64,000 nt of DNA. Origin: RU20A sp042610495. GTDB taxonomy: Bacteria; Pseudomonadota; Alphaproteobacteria; Rhizobiales; Rhizobiaceae. Both the position numbers and the translations under genes were made by a program. Every line of letters starts with the position of its first letter. Position 1 is the stretch's first letter. Where the stretch lies: contig NZ_JBHGAP010000001.1 of NCBI RefSeq assembly GCF_042610495.1, positions 1,736,001 through 1,800,000 of the forward strand, in the 5' to 3' direction. Shown one piece after another: positions 18,351 through 26,217 of the stretch. The notes under the pieces were generated by a model that worked only from the letters and a program-made list of their open reading frames with translations, searched no databases and was not told where the DNA came from.

Positions 18351-18760
18351 GGGTGGGTCTCCGGTGTGATGAGATCGACCGTCGGGAAGTAGCGGCGATA
18401 GCCGGACGGGTCGCGCGTGAGCAGTCTGTAGCCCATGATGGCCGCGTGGGCGCCGATCAGGAAATCCGGCAGAACGCGTGTCCGCTGCCCGCCGCCGCTG
18501 CGGTAGATCCGAAAGGCCCGCGCAGCGAGAAAGGCGGCATGCCAGGGAATATCCTCGCGCCGGAACGTATCCTCGGGGAGCAGCCGGTCGACATCGTCGA
18601 TCGTCTCGTAGCGAAAGGAAAATTCGGAATACACGATCGGATTGACAACCATGCCACCAGCCGCCGCCACCCGCGCGAGCCAGCGGCGCGACCAGTCGCT
18701 CCAGGCAGGATCGCGCACGGCGATGTCGACGAGCACATTCGTATCAATGAGCGTCGTCAT
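18347..18760 (-). CDS. vapC: VapC-type PIN-domain toxin (RNase)
   Basis: The product has 137 residues of the PIN fold. The N-terminal LIDTNVLVDIA supplies the first catalytic Asp, VVNPIVYSEFSFRYE the conserved Glu, and a C-terminal DFLIGAHAAIMGYRLLTRDPSGYRRYFP the remaining acidic residues. VapC toxins cleave tRNA or rRNA. The start at 18760 has GGCGGAGA upstream and overlaps the vapB end by 17 nt; an in-frame ATG at 18778 is the alternative. The stop overlaps the ruvA start (ATGA), so toxin and repair gene share a transcript. Confidence 0.9.
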   Translation of the reverse strand: MTTLIDTNVLVDIAVRDPAWSDWSRRWLARVAAAGGMVVNPIVYSEFSFRYETIDDVDRLLPEDTFRREDIPWHAAFLAARAFRIYRSGGGQRTRVLPDFLIGAHAAIMGYRLLTRDPSGYRRYFPTVDLITPETHP

Positions 18761-19040
18761 CGCCGTGATCTCCGCCAAGCCGGTCCCGCGTCATCCGCGC
18801 CAGCGCGTCCGCATCCACATTCGGATCACCGGTTCCCGCCAGCGCATCGAGAGCAGCCATGACGCGCGCCATGTGCAACCGCTCCGCCGCGTCGCCGCCG
18901 CCGCCGCCGCCGCCGACCTTCGGCGCGATCACGACCCGGCCGTTCTCAAGCGAAAACACCACCTCGCTGTTCGGCTGGATGCCGGCCAGATCCCTGAGAT
19001 CACGGGGAATGGTGACCTGCCCCTTGGATGTAACACGCAT
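18744..19040 (-). CDS. vapB: VapB-type antitoxin with AbrB/SpoVT swapped-hairpin domain
   Basis: The product has 98 residues. The N-terminal MRVTSKGQVTIPRDLRDLAG is a classic AbrB/MazE-type DNA-binding domain. A linker of seven consecutive glycines, encoded by a run of GGC codons at about 18893-18915, leads to a C-terminal toxin-neutralising segment with HMARVMAALDALAGTGDPN. The start has an excellent AAGGAGAG Shine-Dalgarno. A palindromic operator lies just upstream. Antitoxin-first order and overlap with vapC are typical of vapBC. The glycine run could vary in length between strains without changing frame. Confidence 0.92.
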   Translation of the reverse strand: MRVTSKGQVTIPRDLRDLAGIQPNSEVVFSLENGRVVIAPKVGGGGGGGDAAERLHMARVMAALDALAGTGDPNVDADALARMTRDRLGGDHGDDDAH

Positions 19041-19056
19041 GACGCTCTCCTTTGCC

Positions 19057-19073
19057 GTAAGAATTATTCTTAC
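19057..19073. promoter_or_regulatory. Palindromic operator of vapBC
   Basis: GTAAGAAT-T-ATTCTTAC is a perfect 8-bp inverted repeat around one base, 17 bp upstream of the vapB start and AT-rich in a GC-rich region. AbrB-type antitoxins bind such dyads with their toxin to repress the operon. Because it lies between ruvC and vapB it could also modulate ruvA and ruvB (inference). Confidence 0.7.
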
Positions 19074-19096
19074 AAAGAGAACAAGTCAAGAACGAA

Positions 19097-19609
19097 CTAT
19101 CCTGCCAGAGCCGCCAGCCGGCCCGCCATACCCTGCCGATTGTGCGCATGGCAGATCGCGATGGCGAGCGCATCCGCAGCGTCGTTGCCAGTAAACGTCG
19201 CCTTGGGCATCAGCACCTTCAGCATCATGTGGATCTGCTGCTTCTCGCCGTGGCCGACGCCGATCACCGCCTTCTTGACCGCGTTGGGCGCGTATTCGGC
19301 GACCTTGAGGCCCGCGCGGGCCGGCACCAGCATGGCGATGCCGCGCGCCTGCCCGAGCTTCAGCGTCGCGGTGGCGTCCTTGTTGACGAAGGTCTGCTCC
19401 ACCGCCGCCTCGTCAGGCTGATAGCTGTGGACGATCTCGGCGAGACCGTCATGAAGCTGGCAGAGACGCGAGGCAAGATCCATGTCGCCATCGGAGGTCA
19501 CCGTGCCCGAGGCCACGAAGCGCAGCGAATTGCCGAGCGTGTCGATGACGCCCCAGCCGGTGCGGCGAAGGCCGGGGTCGATGCCGATGATACGAATCGT
19601 GTCTTTCAT
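19097..19609 (-). CDS. ruvC: Crossover junction endodeoxyribonuclease RuvC
   Basis: The product has 170 residues, full length. It is the resolvase of Holliday junctions. Catalytic acidic positions are visible in IGIDPGLRRTGWGV (Asp11), AVEQTFVNKD and the C-terminal GNDAADALAIAICH. It is the first gene of the minus-strand ruv run, 56 bp upstream of vapB. The start MKDTIRIIGIDPG is the first family-like methionine. Confidence 0.97.
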   Translation of the reverse strand: MKDTIRIIGIDPGLRRTGWGVIDTLGNSLRFVASGTVTSDGDMDLASRLCQLHDGLAEIVHSYQPDEAAVEQTFVNKDATATLKLGQARGIAMLVPARAGLKVAEYAPNAVKKAVIGVGHGEKQQIHMMLKVLMPKATFTGNDAADALAIAICHAHNRQGMAGRLAALAG

Positions 19610-19753
19610 GCGCGAAATCCTAGGCCTGATGCCGCGACGCTGCCAGCGAAATGTGAACAAAACAAAAACATATGGCCATATTTCGCCCGTCGGGTAGGAT
19701 TGGAGCCCGACCGTTCCTACATGCCCGGGACCACCGAACGGAAAGGCACCGAC

Positions 19754-20761
19754 ATGACCGATCTCTCCATTCTCGATCTTTCGCCGATCAATCAGGGATC
19801 GACGGTCGCGCAGTCGCTGGAAAACTCGCGCCGGTTGGCGATCAAGGCAGAAAGCCTCGGCTACCGGCGCTTCTGGCTGGCGGAACATCACGGCATGCCC
19901 GGTATTGCAAGCGCTGCGACCGCGCTCGTCATCCAGCATGTGGCCGCCGCGACGACATCGATCCGCGTCGGGTCCGGCGGGATCATGTTGCCCAATCATT
20001 CGCCGCTGGTCATCGCCGAGCAATTTGGCACGCTGGAGGCCCTGTTTCCCGGCCGCATCGATCTCGGCCTCGGCCGCGCGCCGGGCACCGACATGAAGAC
20101 GGCGCGCGCGCTCAGGCGTAATCTGGACGCCGCAGCCGAAAGCTTTCCGCAGGATGTCGTGGAACTGATGCGCCTTCTGGGGCCGGCCGACGCCGCCGGT
20201 GGCGCGGGCGTTCTAGCCGTGCCCGGCGCTGGCGCCAAAGTGCCCGTCTGGCTGCTCGGTTCCAGCCATTACTCCGCGCATCTGGCCGGCATCCTCGGCC
20301 TTCCCTTCGCCTTCGCCTCGCATTTCGCGCCGGATATGCTGCTGTCGGCGCTGGAGATCTACCGCGAACGCTTCGAACCCTCCGCCGTGCTGGACAAGCC
20401 CCATGTGATGGTCGGGGCCATGGCGGTCGCCGCCGACAGTGCGGACGATGCCGCGCACCACTTCACCTCCATGCAGCAATCCTTCCTGCGCCTGCGGCGC
20501 GGCACGCCGGGCGCCTTTCCGCCGCCGGTTGAGAGCATGGACGGGCACTGGAACGCGCAGGAGCGCATTATGGTCGAGCATACGCTGCAATATGCCATCG
20601 TCGGCGATCCTGGGACGGTGCGCCGCAGACTGGCCGAGTTCCAGTCCCTCACGGGCGCCGACGAGATCATCCTCTCCATGCCGGTCTACGACATGGACGC
20701 GAAACTGCGCTCGCTGGAGATTTTTGCCGAGGCGCGCGGCACGCTCCGGGCGGCAGCCTGA
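19754..20761 (+). CDS. Luciferase-like FMN-dependent oxidoreductase (group 1)
   Basis: The product has 335 residues of the bacterial luciferase-like TIM-barrel superfamily. Segments SILDLSPINQGST, YRRFWLAEHHGMPGIASAA, VGSGGIMLPNHSPLVIAEQFGTLEALFPGRIDLGLGRAPG match the luciferase family oxidoreductase group 1. The flavin is FMN supplied by a reductase; the substrate is unknown. AAAGG precedes the ATG at 19754. It is divergent from ruvC and convergent with yebC, probably monocistronic. Confidence 0.9.
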   Translation: MTDLSILDLSPINQGSTVAQSLENSRRLAIKAESLGYRRFWLAEHHGMPGIASAATALVIQHVAAATTSIRVGSGGIMLPNHSPLVIAEQFGTLEALFPGRIDLGLGRAPGTDMKTARALRRNLDAAAESFPQDVVELMRLLGPADAAGGAGVLAVPGAGAKVPVWLLGSSHYSAHLAGILGLPFAFASHFAPDMLLSALEIYRERFEPSAVLDKPHVMVGAMAVAADSADDAAHHFTSMQQSFLRLRRGTPGAFPPPVESMDGHWNAQERIMVEHTLQYAIVGDPGTVRRRLAEFQSLTGADEIILSMPVYDMDAKLRSLEIFAEARGTLRAAA

Positions 20762-20782
20762 TCGGCCCGACCTGAAACGGCA

Positions 20783-20809
20783 AAGGGGCCGGCGCGAGCC
20801 GACCCCCTT
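20783..20809. terminator. Possible shared terminator between convergent genes
   Basis: AAGGGGCCGGC / GCCGACCCCCTT can pair with one or two mismatches around a short loop in the 74-bp gap between the oxidoreductase and yebC. There is no long T-run on either strand. Confidence 0.4.
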
Positions 20810-20835
20810 CCGTCTTCACGTGAGGACGATGGGTC

Positions 20836-21582
20836 TCAGGCCGAAAGCTTGGCCATGACTTCGTCGGAGACTTCGAAGTTGGAATAGACGTTCTGCACGT
20901 CGTCATCGTCTTCCAGCGTGTCGATGAGCTTCATCAGCGACTGCGCCTTCTCCTCGTCCACGGGAACGGTGTTCTGCGCCTTCCAGATGATCTTCACCGT
21001 CTCGGCTTCGCCAAGCGTGGCCTCGAGCGCCTTGGAGACGTCGCCCAGCGCTTCGAAACCGCAGATGATCGTGTGGCCGTCCTCGTCGGTGGTGACATCG
21101 TCGGCGCCGGCCTCGATGGCGGCTTCCATCACGGTGTCGGCATCGCCGACCGAGAGCTTGTAGACGATTTCGCCGACGTGATCGAAGGAGAAGGACACCG
21201 AACCGGTTTCACCGAGCGCGCCGCCAGCCTTGGAGAAGGTGGAGCGGACGGAGGATGCGGTGCGGTTGCGGTTGTCGGTCAGCGCTTCCACGATGACGGC
21301 AACGCCGCCCGGGCCGTAGCCCTCGTAGCGGACTTCGTCGTAGCTCTCGCTGTCGGCGCCCGAGGCCTTCTTGATGGCGCGGTCGATATTGTCCTTCGGC
21401 ATGGACTGGGCCTTGGCGTTCTGGATCGCCAGGCGCAGGCGCGCATTCATGGCGGGGTCGGGAAGGCCGGCCTTGGCCGCAACGGTGATTTCGCGCGCGA
21501 GCTTGGAAAACATTTTCGATCGCACCGCGTCCTGACGGCCCTTGCGGTGCATGATGTTCTTGAACTGTGAATGACCGGCCAT
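20836..21582 (-). CDS. yebC: YebC/PmpR-family protein (TACO1-like)
   Basis: The product has 248 residues, full length. The signature MAGHSQFKNIMHRKGRQDAVRSKMFSKLAREI begins the protein, followed by the three-domain YebC core (SMPKDNIDRAIKKA, RYEGYGPGGVAVIVEALTDNRNRT, LGETGSVSFSFDHVG). Family members have been described as transcription regulators and, more recently, as ribosome-associated factors that ease stalling at proline stretches. It commonly neighbours ruvC in proteobacteria, here separated from it by one plus-strand gene. Confidence 0.95.
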   Translation of the reverse strand: MAGHSQFKNIMHRKGRQDAVRSKMFSKLAREITVAAKAGLPDPAMNARLRLAIQNAKAQSMPKDNIDRAIKKASGADSESYDEVRYEGYGPGGVAVIVEALTDNRNRTASSVRSTFSKAGGALGETGSVSFSFDHVGEIVYKLSVGDADTVMEAAIEAGADDVTTDEDGHTIICGFEALGDVSKALEATLGEAETVKIIWKAQNTVPVDEEKAQSLMKLIDTLEDDDDVQNVYSNFEVSDEVMAKLSA

Positions 21583-21708
21583 GACGCCCTCTGCTATGCC
21601 TGCCCTGTGTGGAGTGTGGCGCGCCTTATAGGACCCTTGCCGCCATTCGTCCAGCCGATGCCCGCTTTTTCAGCGCTTTGCGGCTGCAAGACCCATGCGC
21701 AGACCGGA

Positions 21709-22272
21709 TCAATGCGCCTCGGTGCGCTTGCGCGAGAGAAAGATGCCGTGGCCGTCGCGCCGCTCGCAGGAAAGGCCGGTGCGCTCGGAGGTGCAGCGGA
21801 AGGGACCGGCCGTCCACACCTCCCCGTAATTCAGCACGAAGCCGCCACAGCACCCCTGATCGGCCACGTCGCGCGACAGAACCCCCGGTCCGCGCGCGGA
21901 AAGCGTCGCGCGGATATAGCGCGGCTCGACGATGTCGCAGGAAAGCTCCGGCCCGCCATCGGCGGGAACATAGACGCGGCTGCCGCCGGCCGGCGTGTAG
22001 ACGCAGCCAATATTGCCCGTCGGCGTTTCGAAGGCCTCGGGATCCGGCAGCGGCGCGGTGTTGCGGGTCACGGTGCCCGCGCCGTTCACCGTACCGGCAT
22101 CGCCGGTTCCGGTCTGCGGCACCGGTGTCTGCACCTCGCCGGCCGGTGCCGTGCCCATGCCATCGGCGGTCGGCTGTCGCGGCGCCGGTGTGCTGGTGGC
22201 CTCCGCGGCCCCGGCCACAAGGGCAAGCGCCATCACGCCCGCCGCCACACGCCGCATCACCGTCATCTTCAT
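21709..22272 (-). CDS. Secreted DUF6636-like protein
   Basis: The product has 187 residues. A signal peptide (MTVMRRVAAGVMALALVAGAAEA) is followed by a Pro/Thr/Gly-rich linker. A cysteine-containing domain follows with FETPTGNIGCVYTP, LSCDIVEP, GPFRCTSERTGLSCERRDGHGIFLSR, the pattern I associate with DUF6636. The function is unknown. The first real ATG at 22272 has GGGGGA 7 nt upstream; the reading frame itself opens at a TTG at 22278. It shares the minus strand with yebC and the MBL-fold gene but with sizeable gaps. Confidence 0.8.
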   Translation of the reverse strand: MKMTVMRRVAAGVMALALVAGAAEATSTPAPRQPTADGMGTAPAGEVQTPVPQTGTGDAGTVNGAGTVTRNTAPLPDPEAFETPTGNIGCVYTPAGGSRVYVPADGGPELSCDIVEPRYIRATLSARGPGVLSRDVADQGCCGGFVLNYGEVWTAGPFRCTSERTGLSCERRDGHGIFLSRKRTEAH

Positions 22273-22307
22273 CTGCAATCCCCCGGCGCTACCGGGCGAT
22301 ATGCCCG

Positions 22308-23171
22308 TCAGACGCCCTTCAGGATATAAATCAGCGGCTTCTCTGGCAAGTTGCGCAGGGAGACGGTGATCCGGTCGCTGTCGCCAAAACGGTGGTCGAA
22401 CCCGGCGCCGAACATCGAAAGAAACCTGTCGATCGGCGGTCCGCGCCGATGCATGGGCAGGATGAGGGCCGAGCGCAGCCGTGTCACCACCCGGCTCATG
22501 CTCTCGGCGCCCATGGTGAGGCCGCCATCGACGGGCACCATCACAACGTCGAGCCGCCCGATCGCCGCATAATGACTGTCGGTGAGTTCATGGTGCAGGT
22601 GGCCGAGATGGCCAATGCACAGGCCTGCGACCTCGAAAATGAAGATCGAATTGCCGTTCGCCTCCATCGCACCGCCGCGGGAGCGGATGTCGGTCGGAAC
22701 ATTGCGCACATAGGCATCCCCCACCATCAGATGATGGTCTGCCGCCTTGCCGGCATCGCCCCAGCCGTGCAGCACATGCCGGATCGCCGGATCCGGCGTC
22801 AGCGTGTAGTGGCTGGAATGCGCCTTGTTCATCGTCGCCACCGTCGGCGCCGCCGCCGGACGATTATAGCCGTTGAAGTCGGTCGCGATGGAGACGCCGC
22901 CCGGCGTTTCGATAAGGAAGGTCGAGTGTCCAAGGTAGGTGATCGACACCTCCTCGTTTCGCCGCGCCTGGGCAAAGACCAGCGGCAAAGTGGCCGGCGC
23001 GGCGCTGGCGAAACTCACGCCCGGTACCGCTTCGGCAATAGCCTGGCACTGGCTCACGGGCCTGTCGACCGCAGGGCTTGGCGGCGACAGCGCCTGCGCG
23101 AAGACCCGGTCGGTGGCGATAAGATGCAGAAGCACGATCGCGACGAAGGCATAGCCGAAATAGCGAAACAT
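22308..23171 (-). CDS. Exported MBL-fold metallohydrolase-like protein
   Basis: The product has 287 residues. A signal peptide (MFRYFGYAFVAIVLLHLIA, cleavage near VFAQA) leads into a UlaG-like beta-lactamase fold: ITYLGHSTFLIETPGGVSIATDF, MVGDAYVRNVPTDI, GLCIGHLGHLHHEL, DVVMVPVDGG and ILPMHRRGPP. The canonical HxHxDH zinc motif is replaced by MNKAHSSHYT, so metal ligation must differ or be partial. AAGGGAGA precedes the start. The substrate is unknown. Confidence 0.85.
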   Translation of the reverse strand: MFRYFGYAFVAIVLLHLIATDRVFAQALSPPSPAVDRPVSQCQAIAEAVPGVSFASAAPATLPLVFAQARRNEEVSITYLGHSTFLIETPGGVSIATDFNGYNRPAAAPTVATMNKAHSSHYTLTPDPAIRHVLHGWGDAGKAADHHLMVGDAYVRNVPTDIRSRGGAMEANGNSIFIFEVAGLCIGHLGHLHHELTDSHYAAIGRLDVVMVPVDGGLTMGAESMSRVVTRLRSALILPMHRRGPPIDRFLSMFGAGFDHRFGDSDRITVSLRNLPEKPLIYILKGV

Positions 23172-23414
23172 CACCGTCTCCCTTGTTCGGCCGGGCAGAA
23201 GCACCGGCACCCCAGTCGTCGATCACCCCTTGGGCGAGGATCAGCGAGAACGCGGCCCGCGTAAAGCCGCCGGTCAACGGCCACCGCTCATAAATGCGTG
23301 AAGACGCCGCCGGCCTGGCAAGCGGAAGCGGGCCCAAGGGAACAAGCAGGCCGCGCACGCGTTCGCTCCTCACACAATCGACAACCCCTCAGCCAACCCC
23401 AAGGGAGATCATCC

Positions 23415-23966
23415 ATGAGCAACATGAGCAAGGCCCGCGAAAACCCGCGCCAGCAGCTTTTCGACCAGATCCACAGCGTCCACGCCGGCATGCTCGGCGT
23501 CGAGGGCTCGGGCCTGCACATGCAGCCGATGGCGCCCTTCCTCGACGAGCAGACGGCCACAATCTGGTTTTACACCAAGACCAGCGCAGAGATCGTCAGC
23601 GCCATCGGCTCCGGCGGCCACGCCCATTTCTGCGTGATCGGCAATGATCACGATTACCACGCCTGCGTTGCCGGCCGCATCACCGTGACGAAGGATGCCG
23701 CCCGCATCGACCAGTTCTGGAATTCGGTTGTCGAAGCCTGGTTCGAAGGCGGCAAGAACGATCCGGAACTGACCATGTTGGCGCTGCGCATGGAGGACGC
23801 GGAAATCTGGGCTTCGACCGGCTCGACGCTGAAGTTCGGCTGGGAAATTGCCAAGGCCAAGCTGACCGACAGCGAGCCGGACGTGGGTGTGAAGACGCAC
23901 GTCGTCTTCAACGAGGCCCAGCGCGGCGCGGCGGCTCTCGATCCCCTTCGCCCGCAGATGATCTGA
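23415..23966 (+). CDS. General stress protein of the pyridoxamine 5'-phosphate oxidase-like family
   Basis: The product has 183 residues with the split-barrel FMN-binding fold of GSP26-type proteins. Segments AGMLGVEGSGLHMQPMAPFLDEQTATIWFYTKTSAEIV and HAHFCVIGNDHDYHACVAGRITVTKD are typical. The C-terminal half (FEGGKNDPELTMLALRMEDAEIW) matches the stress-protein subset rather than PdxH. It probably binds flavin and acts in redox or stress protection. The start at 23415 has AAGGGAGATC upstream. It is monocistronic and divergent from the MBL-fold gene. Confidence 0.88.
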   Translation: MSNMSKARENPRQQLFDQIHSVHAGMLGVEGSGLHMQPMAPFLDEQTATIWFYTKTSAEIVSAIGSGGHAHFCVIGNDHDYHACVAGRITVTKDAARIDQFWNSVVEAWFEGGKNDPELTMLALRMEDAEIWASTGSTLKFGWEIAKAKLTDSEPDVGVKTHVVFNEAQRGAAALDPLRPQMI

Positions 23967-24033
23967 CGACGGGCGCGACGCGCGCAAGACAAGACAGGCG
24001 GGGCGGCCGTTACATGCTGGCCGCCTTTCTCTG

Positions 24034-24858
24034 TCAGGACCAAAAGTCGGGCAGCGTTTCGGCGAGACGCGGCCCGATGCGCAACGGCGCGATCTTCTCG
24101 GCCAGACCCGTGCGATCAGAGATCTCGACGCCAACGCCGCAGATCGTCGCCGGACCGCTTGCCGCCTCGAAGCGGCCCTTCGGCATCTTCGAAATGAAGC
24201 GGTTCAGCGGCTCTTCCTTGTCCATGCCGAGCGAGGAATCATAATCGCCGCACATGCCGGCATCCGACATATAGGCCGTGCCGCCGGCAAGGATCTGGTG
24301 ATCGGCGGTCGGCACGTGGGTGTGGGTGCCGACGACGAAGCTCGCCCGACCATCGACGAAATGGCCGAAGCACTGCTTTTCGCTCGTCGCTTCGGCATGG
24401 AAGTCGAAGACGATCGCATCGGCCTGTTCGCCGAGCGGGCATGCGGCAAGGATCGCCTCGCCCGCCTTGAAGGGATCGTCGAGTTCCGGATGCATGAAGA
24501 CCCGGCCCATGATGTTGGCAACGAGCACGCGCGCGCCGTTGCGGGCGATATAGAGATTGGAACCGCGCCCCGGCGTGCCGGCGGGATAGTTGGCGGGACG
24601 GAGAAACTGGTCGTGCCGGCCGGCAAAGGTGACGGTGTCCTTCTGGTCCCAGACATGGTTGCCGGTCGTCACCACATCGGCGCCCGCATTGATGGTCTCC
24701 AGGAAGATGTCCTCGGTGATGCCGAAGCCGCCGGCGGCGTTCTCGCCGTTGACGATGACGAAGTCGAGCTTCAGATCGGCGATCAGACCCGGCAGGCGGT
24801 TCCAGACGGCCACCCGCCCGGTCTTGCCCACCATGTCACCCAGAAACAGAAGCCGCAT
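24034..24858 (-). CDS. YmdB-family metallophosphoesterase
   Basis: The product has 274 residues of the TIGR00282/YmdB family (cyclic-nucleotide phosphodiesterases in Bacillus). Metal-binding motifs include LFLGDMVGKTGR, VNGENAAGG, GNHVWDQ, HAEATSEKQCFGHFVDGR and THTHVPTADHQIL. It lies 13 nt after the 5-formyl-THF cyclo-ligase gene on the same strand, a conserved rhizobial pairing, so cotranscription is likely. Confidence 0.93.
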   Translation of the reverse strand: MRLLFLGDMVGKTGRVAVWNRLPGLIADLKLDFVIVNGENAAGGFGITEDIFLETINAGADVVTTGNHVWDQKDTVTFAGRHDQFLRPANYPAGTPGRGSNLYIARNGARVLVANIMGRVFMHPELDDPFKAGEAILAACPLGEQADAIVFDFHAEATSEKQCFGHFVDGRASFVVGTHTHVPTADHQILAGGTAYMSDAGMCGDYDSSLGMDKEEPLNRFISKMPKGRFEAASGPATICGVGVEISDRTGLAEKIAPLRIGPRLAETLPDFWS

Positions 24859-24871
24859 GCCCTCGCCTCAC

Positions 24872-25468
24872 CTATGCTCTCTTGAAAACGCGCAATCCGC
24901 TTTCGGTCAGCACTGCATCGAGCGCGACATCATGCGGTTCCGCGGGCACTGATGCCACTTCCTGGCAGTCGAATGCAATCCCGATCAGCCGCGGGCGGCG
25001 TCCCATGCCCCGCAAACGGTCGATCGCGCGGTCATAATGGCCGGCGCCGTAGCCGATCCGGTTGCCGGCCGCATCGAAGGCCGAGAGCGGCACCAGCAGC
25101 AGATCGGGATCGAGCACGGCCGCCTCCGGCCCCGGCCCGGTCGTGCCGAAGCCCGTGGAGACGACAGGCGCGCCCTCGGCGAACTCCCGGAAGACGATCG
25201 TCTCGCGGTCGAGCACCACCGGCAGGCAGAGCCGCGCACCGCGCGCGCCGAGCCGTGCCATCAGCGGCCGGATGTCGGCCTCAGAACGGATCGGCCAGAA
25301 ACCGGCAACCACCTGGCCCGGTGGAAACGCGATCGCCTCGCCGCCCTGCGCGAGCATCGCCGCGCTTGCATTCGCCCGCGCCTCGGCGCCCATGGCGTCG
25401 CGCAGCGCCAGCCGTTCGGCGCGGATTGCCTTTTTCCGCTCGCGTGGCGTGATGACCGTCTCGTCCAT
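24872..25468 (-). CDS. 5-formyltetrahydrofolate cyclo-ligase
   Basis: The product has 198 residues. It converts 5-formyl-THF to 5,10-methenyl-THF with ATP. The family signature LLLVPLSAFDAAGNRIGYGAGHYDRAID is near the C-terminus, and the basic N-terminus RERKKAIRAERLALRDAM is typical. GGAGGAACCG precedes the ATG at 25468; an ATG at 25483 is also in frame. In many proteobacteria this gene (ygfA/fau) lies next to the 6S RNA gene, and a structured RNA is visible just upstream. Confidence 0.94.
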   Translation of the reverse strand: MDETVITPRERKKAIRAERLALRDAMGAEARANASAAMLAQGGEAIAFPPGQVVAGFWPIRSEADIRPLMARLGARGARLCLPVVLDRETIVFREFAEGAPVVSTGFGTTGPGPEAAVLDPDLLLVPLSAFDAAGNRIGYGAGHYDRAIDRLRGMGRRPRLIGIAFDCQEVASVPAEPHDVALDAVLTESGLRVFKRA

Positions 25469-25584
25469 CGGTTCCTCCGTCATGTCAGGGAAACAATGCC
25501 AGCCGCAGCCAGGCAGCGCCACGCCGGATACGACGCGGCGTGCCGCCGAAAGTGTCGGCCGGTGCAAAACGGGAATAAGGTGGG

Positions 25585-25744
25585 AAGTGCGATCCACGAC
25601 GACCGATGGATATTTTACGATCCCGGGTGCCTACAAAGTAGGTGGGCGCCATATGTCCGGACCCACGAGTCCGGCCAGGGACAGCTCCCTTGAGATCGAG
25701 TATGGCCCCGGGGATTGTGGATCCTGTCGGGAAGCGCAGACCGC
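25585..25744 (-). ncRNA. ssrS: Probable 6S RNA (ssrS)
   Basis: The 348-bp gap between zapA and the formyl-THF cyclo-ligase is where 6S RNA genes lie in many proteobacteria. On the minus strand TATATC (25751-25756) is a plausible -10 for a start near 25744. The RNA could fold as one long irregular hairpin: GAUCCAC (25717-25723) pairs with GUGGAUC (25591-25597), AUCCCCGGG (about 25707-25715) with CCCGGGAU (25620-25627), and CCAUA with UAUGG further in, leaving unpaired bulges as in 6S RNA. The roughly 160-nt length fits. 6S RNA sequesters sigma-70 RNA polymerase. The ends are estimates and the assignment rests on synteny plus fold. Confidence 0.55.
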
Positions 25745-25816
25745 TATAGAGATATAGAGCGGATCGCGTCCGGTTGCCAGTGGCGAACCATGCCGGAACC
25801 AACAATTCGGCGCTGC

Positions 25817-26194
25817 CTACTCTGCCGCCGTCGGTGCCCGGCCGCTGAGCTTGGCGGTGATGCCGAGAATCTGGGCGGTGACATCCGCCAGCGCGCTGGC
25901 GATGAGGTCGTCGCCCTTGGCCTGTTCGGCCAGCGCCGCATCCCTGACACCACGGATGTTTTCCACCTCGGTCTCCAGCGTCTTCAGACGGCGGCTGACT
26001 TCGGAGAGTTCATCCATGACCATGATGCCGGCCATGACGGTGATGCGCAGATCGCCGATCTCGCCGAATTGCTGCTTGAGATGGCCCACATAGCGGTCGA
26101 AACGCGCGGCAAGCTCGGTCAGGTGGTCTTCCTGCCCCTCTTCGCAGGCCATGCGATAGGCCTTGCCGTCGATGTTCACCGTGACCTGTGCCAT
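25817..26194 (-). CDS. zapA: Cell division protein ZapA
   Basis: The product has 125 residues. ZapA bundles FtsZ protofilaments at the Z-ring. The N-terminal globular region MAQVTVNIDGKAYRMACEEGQEDHL, the helix DRYVGHLKQQFGEIGDLRITVMAGIMVMDEL and a C-terminal coiled coil are typical of alphaproteobacterial ZapA. AAGGGACTGAC precedes the start. It is cotranscribed with the upstream DUF4164 gene (23-bp gap) and followed by the probable 6S RNA. Confidence 0.93.
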   Translation of the reverse strand: MAQVTVNIDGKAYRMACEEGQEDHLTELAARFDRYVGHLKQQFGEIGDLRITVMAGIMVMDELSEVSRRLKTLETEVENIRGVRDAALAEQAKGDDLIASALADVTAQILGITAKLSGRAPTAAE

Positions 26195-26217
26195 GTCAGT
26201 CCCTTATCTTGCGCGGA

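Noticed and set aside
18893..18915. GCC triplet run as a possible phase-variable frameshift tract
   Set aside because: The repeat unit is three bases, so length change keeps the frame; it cannot switch the gene on and off.
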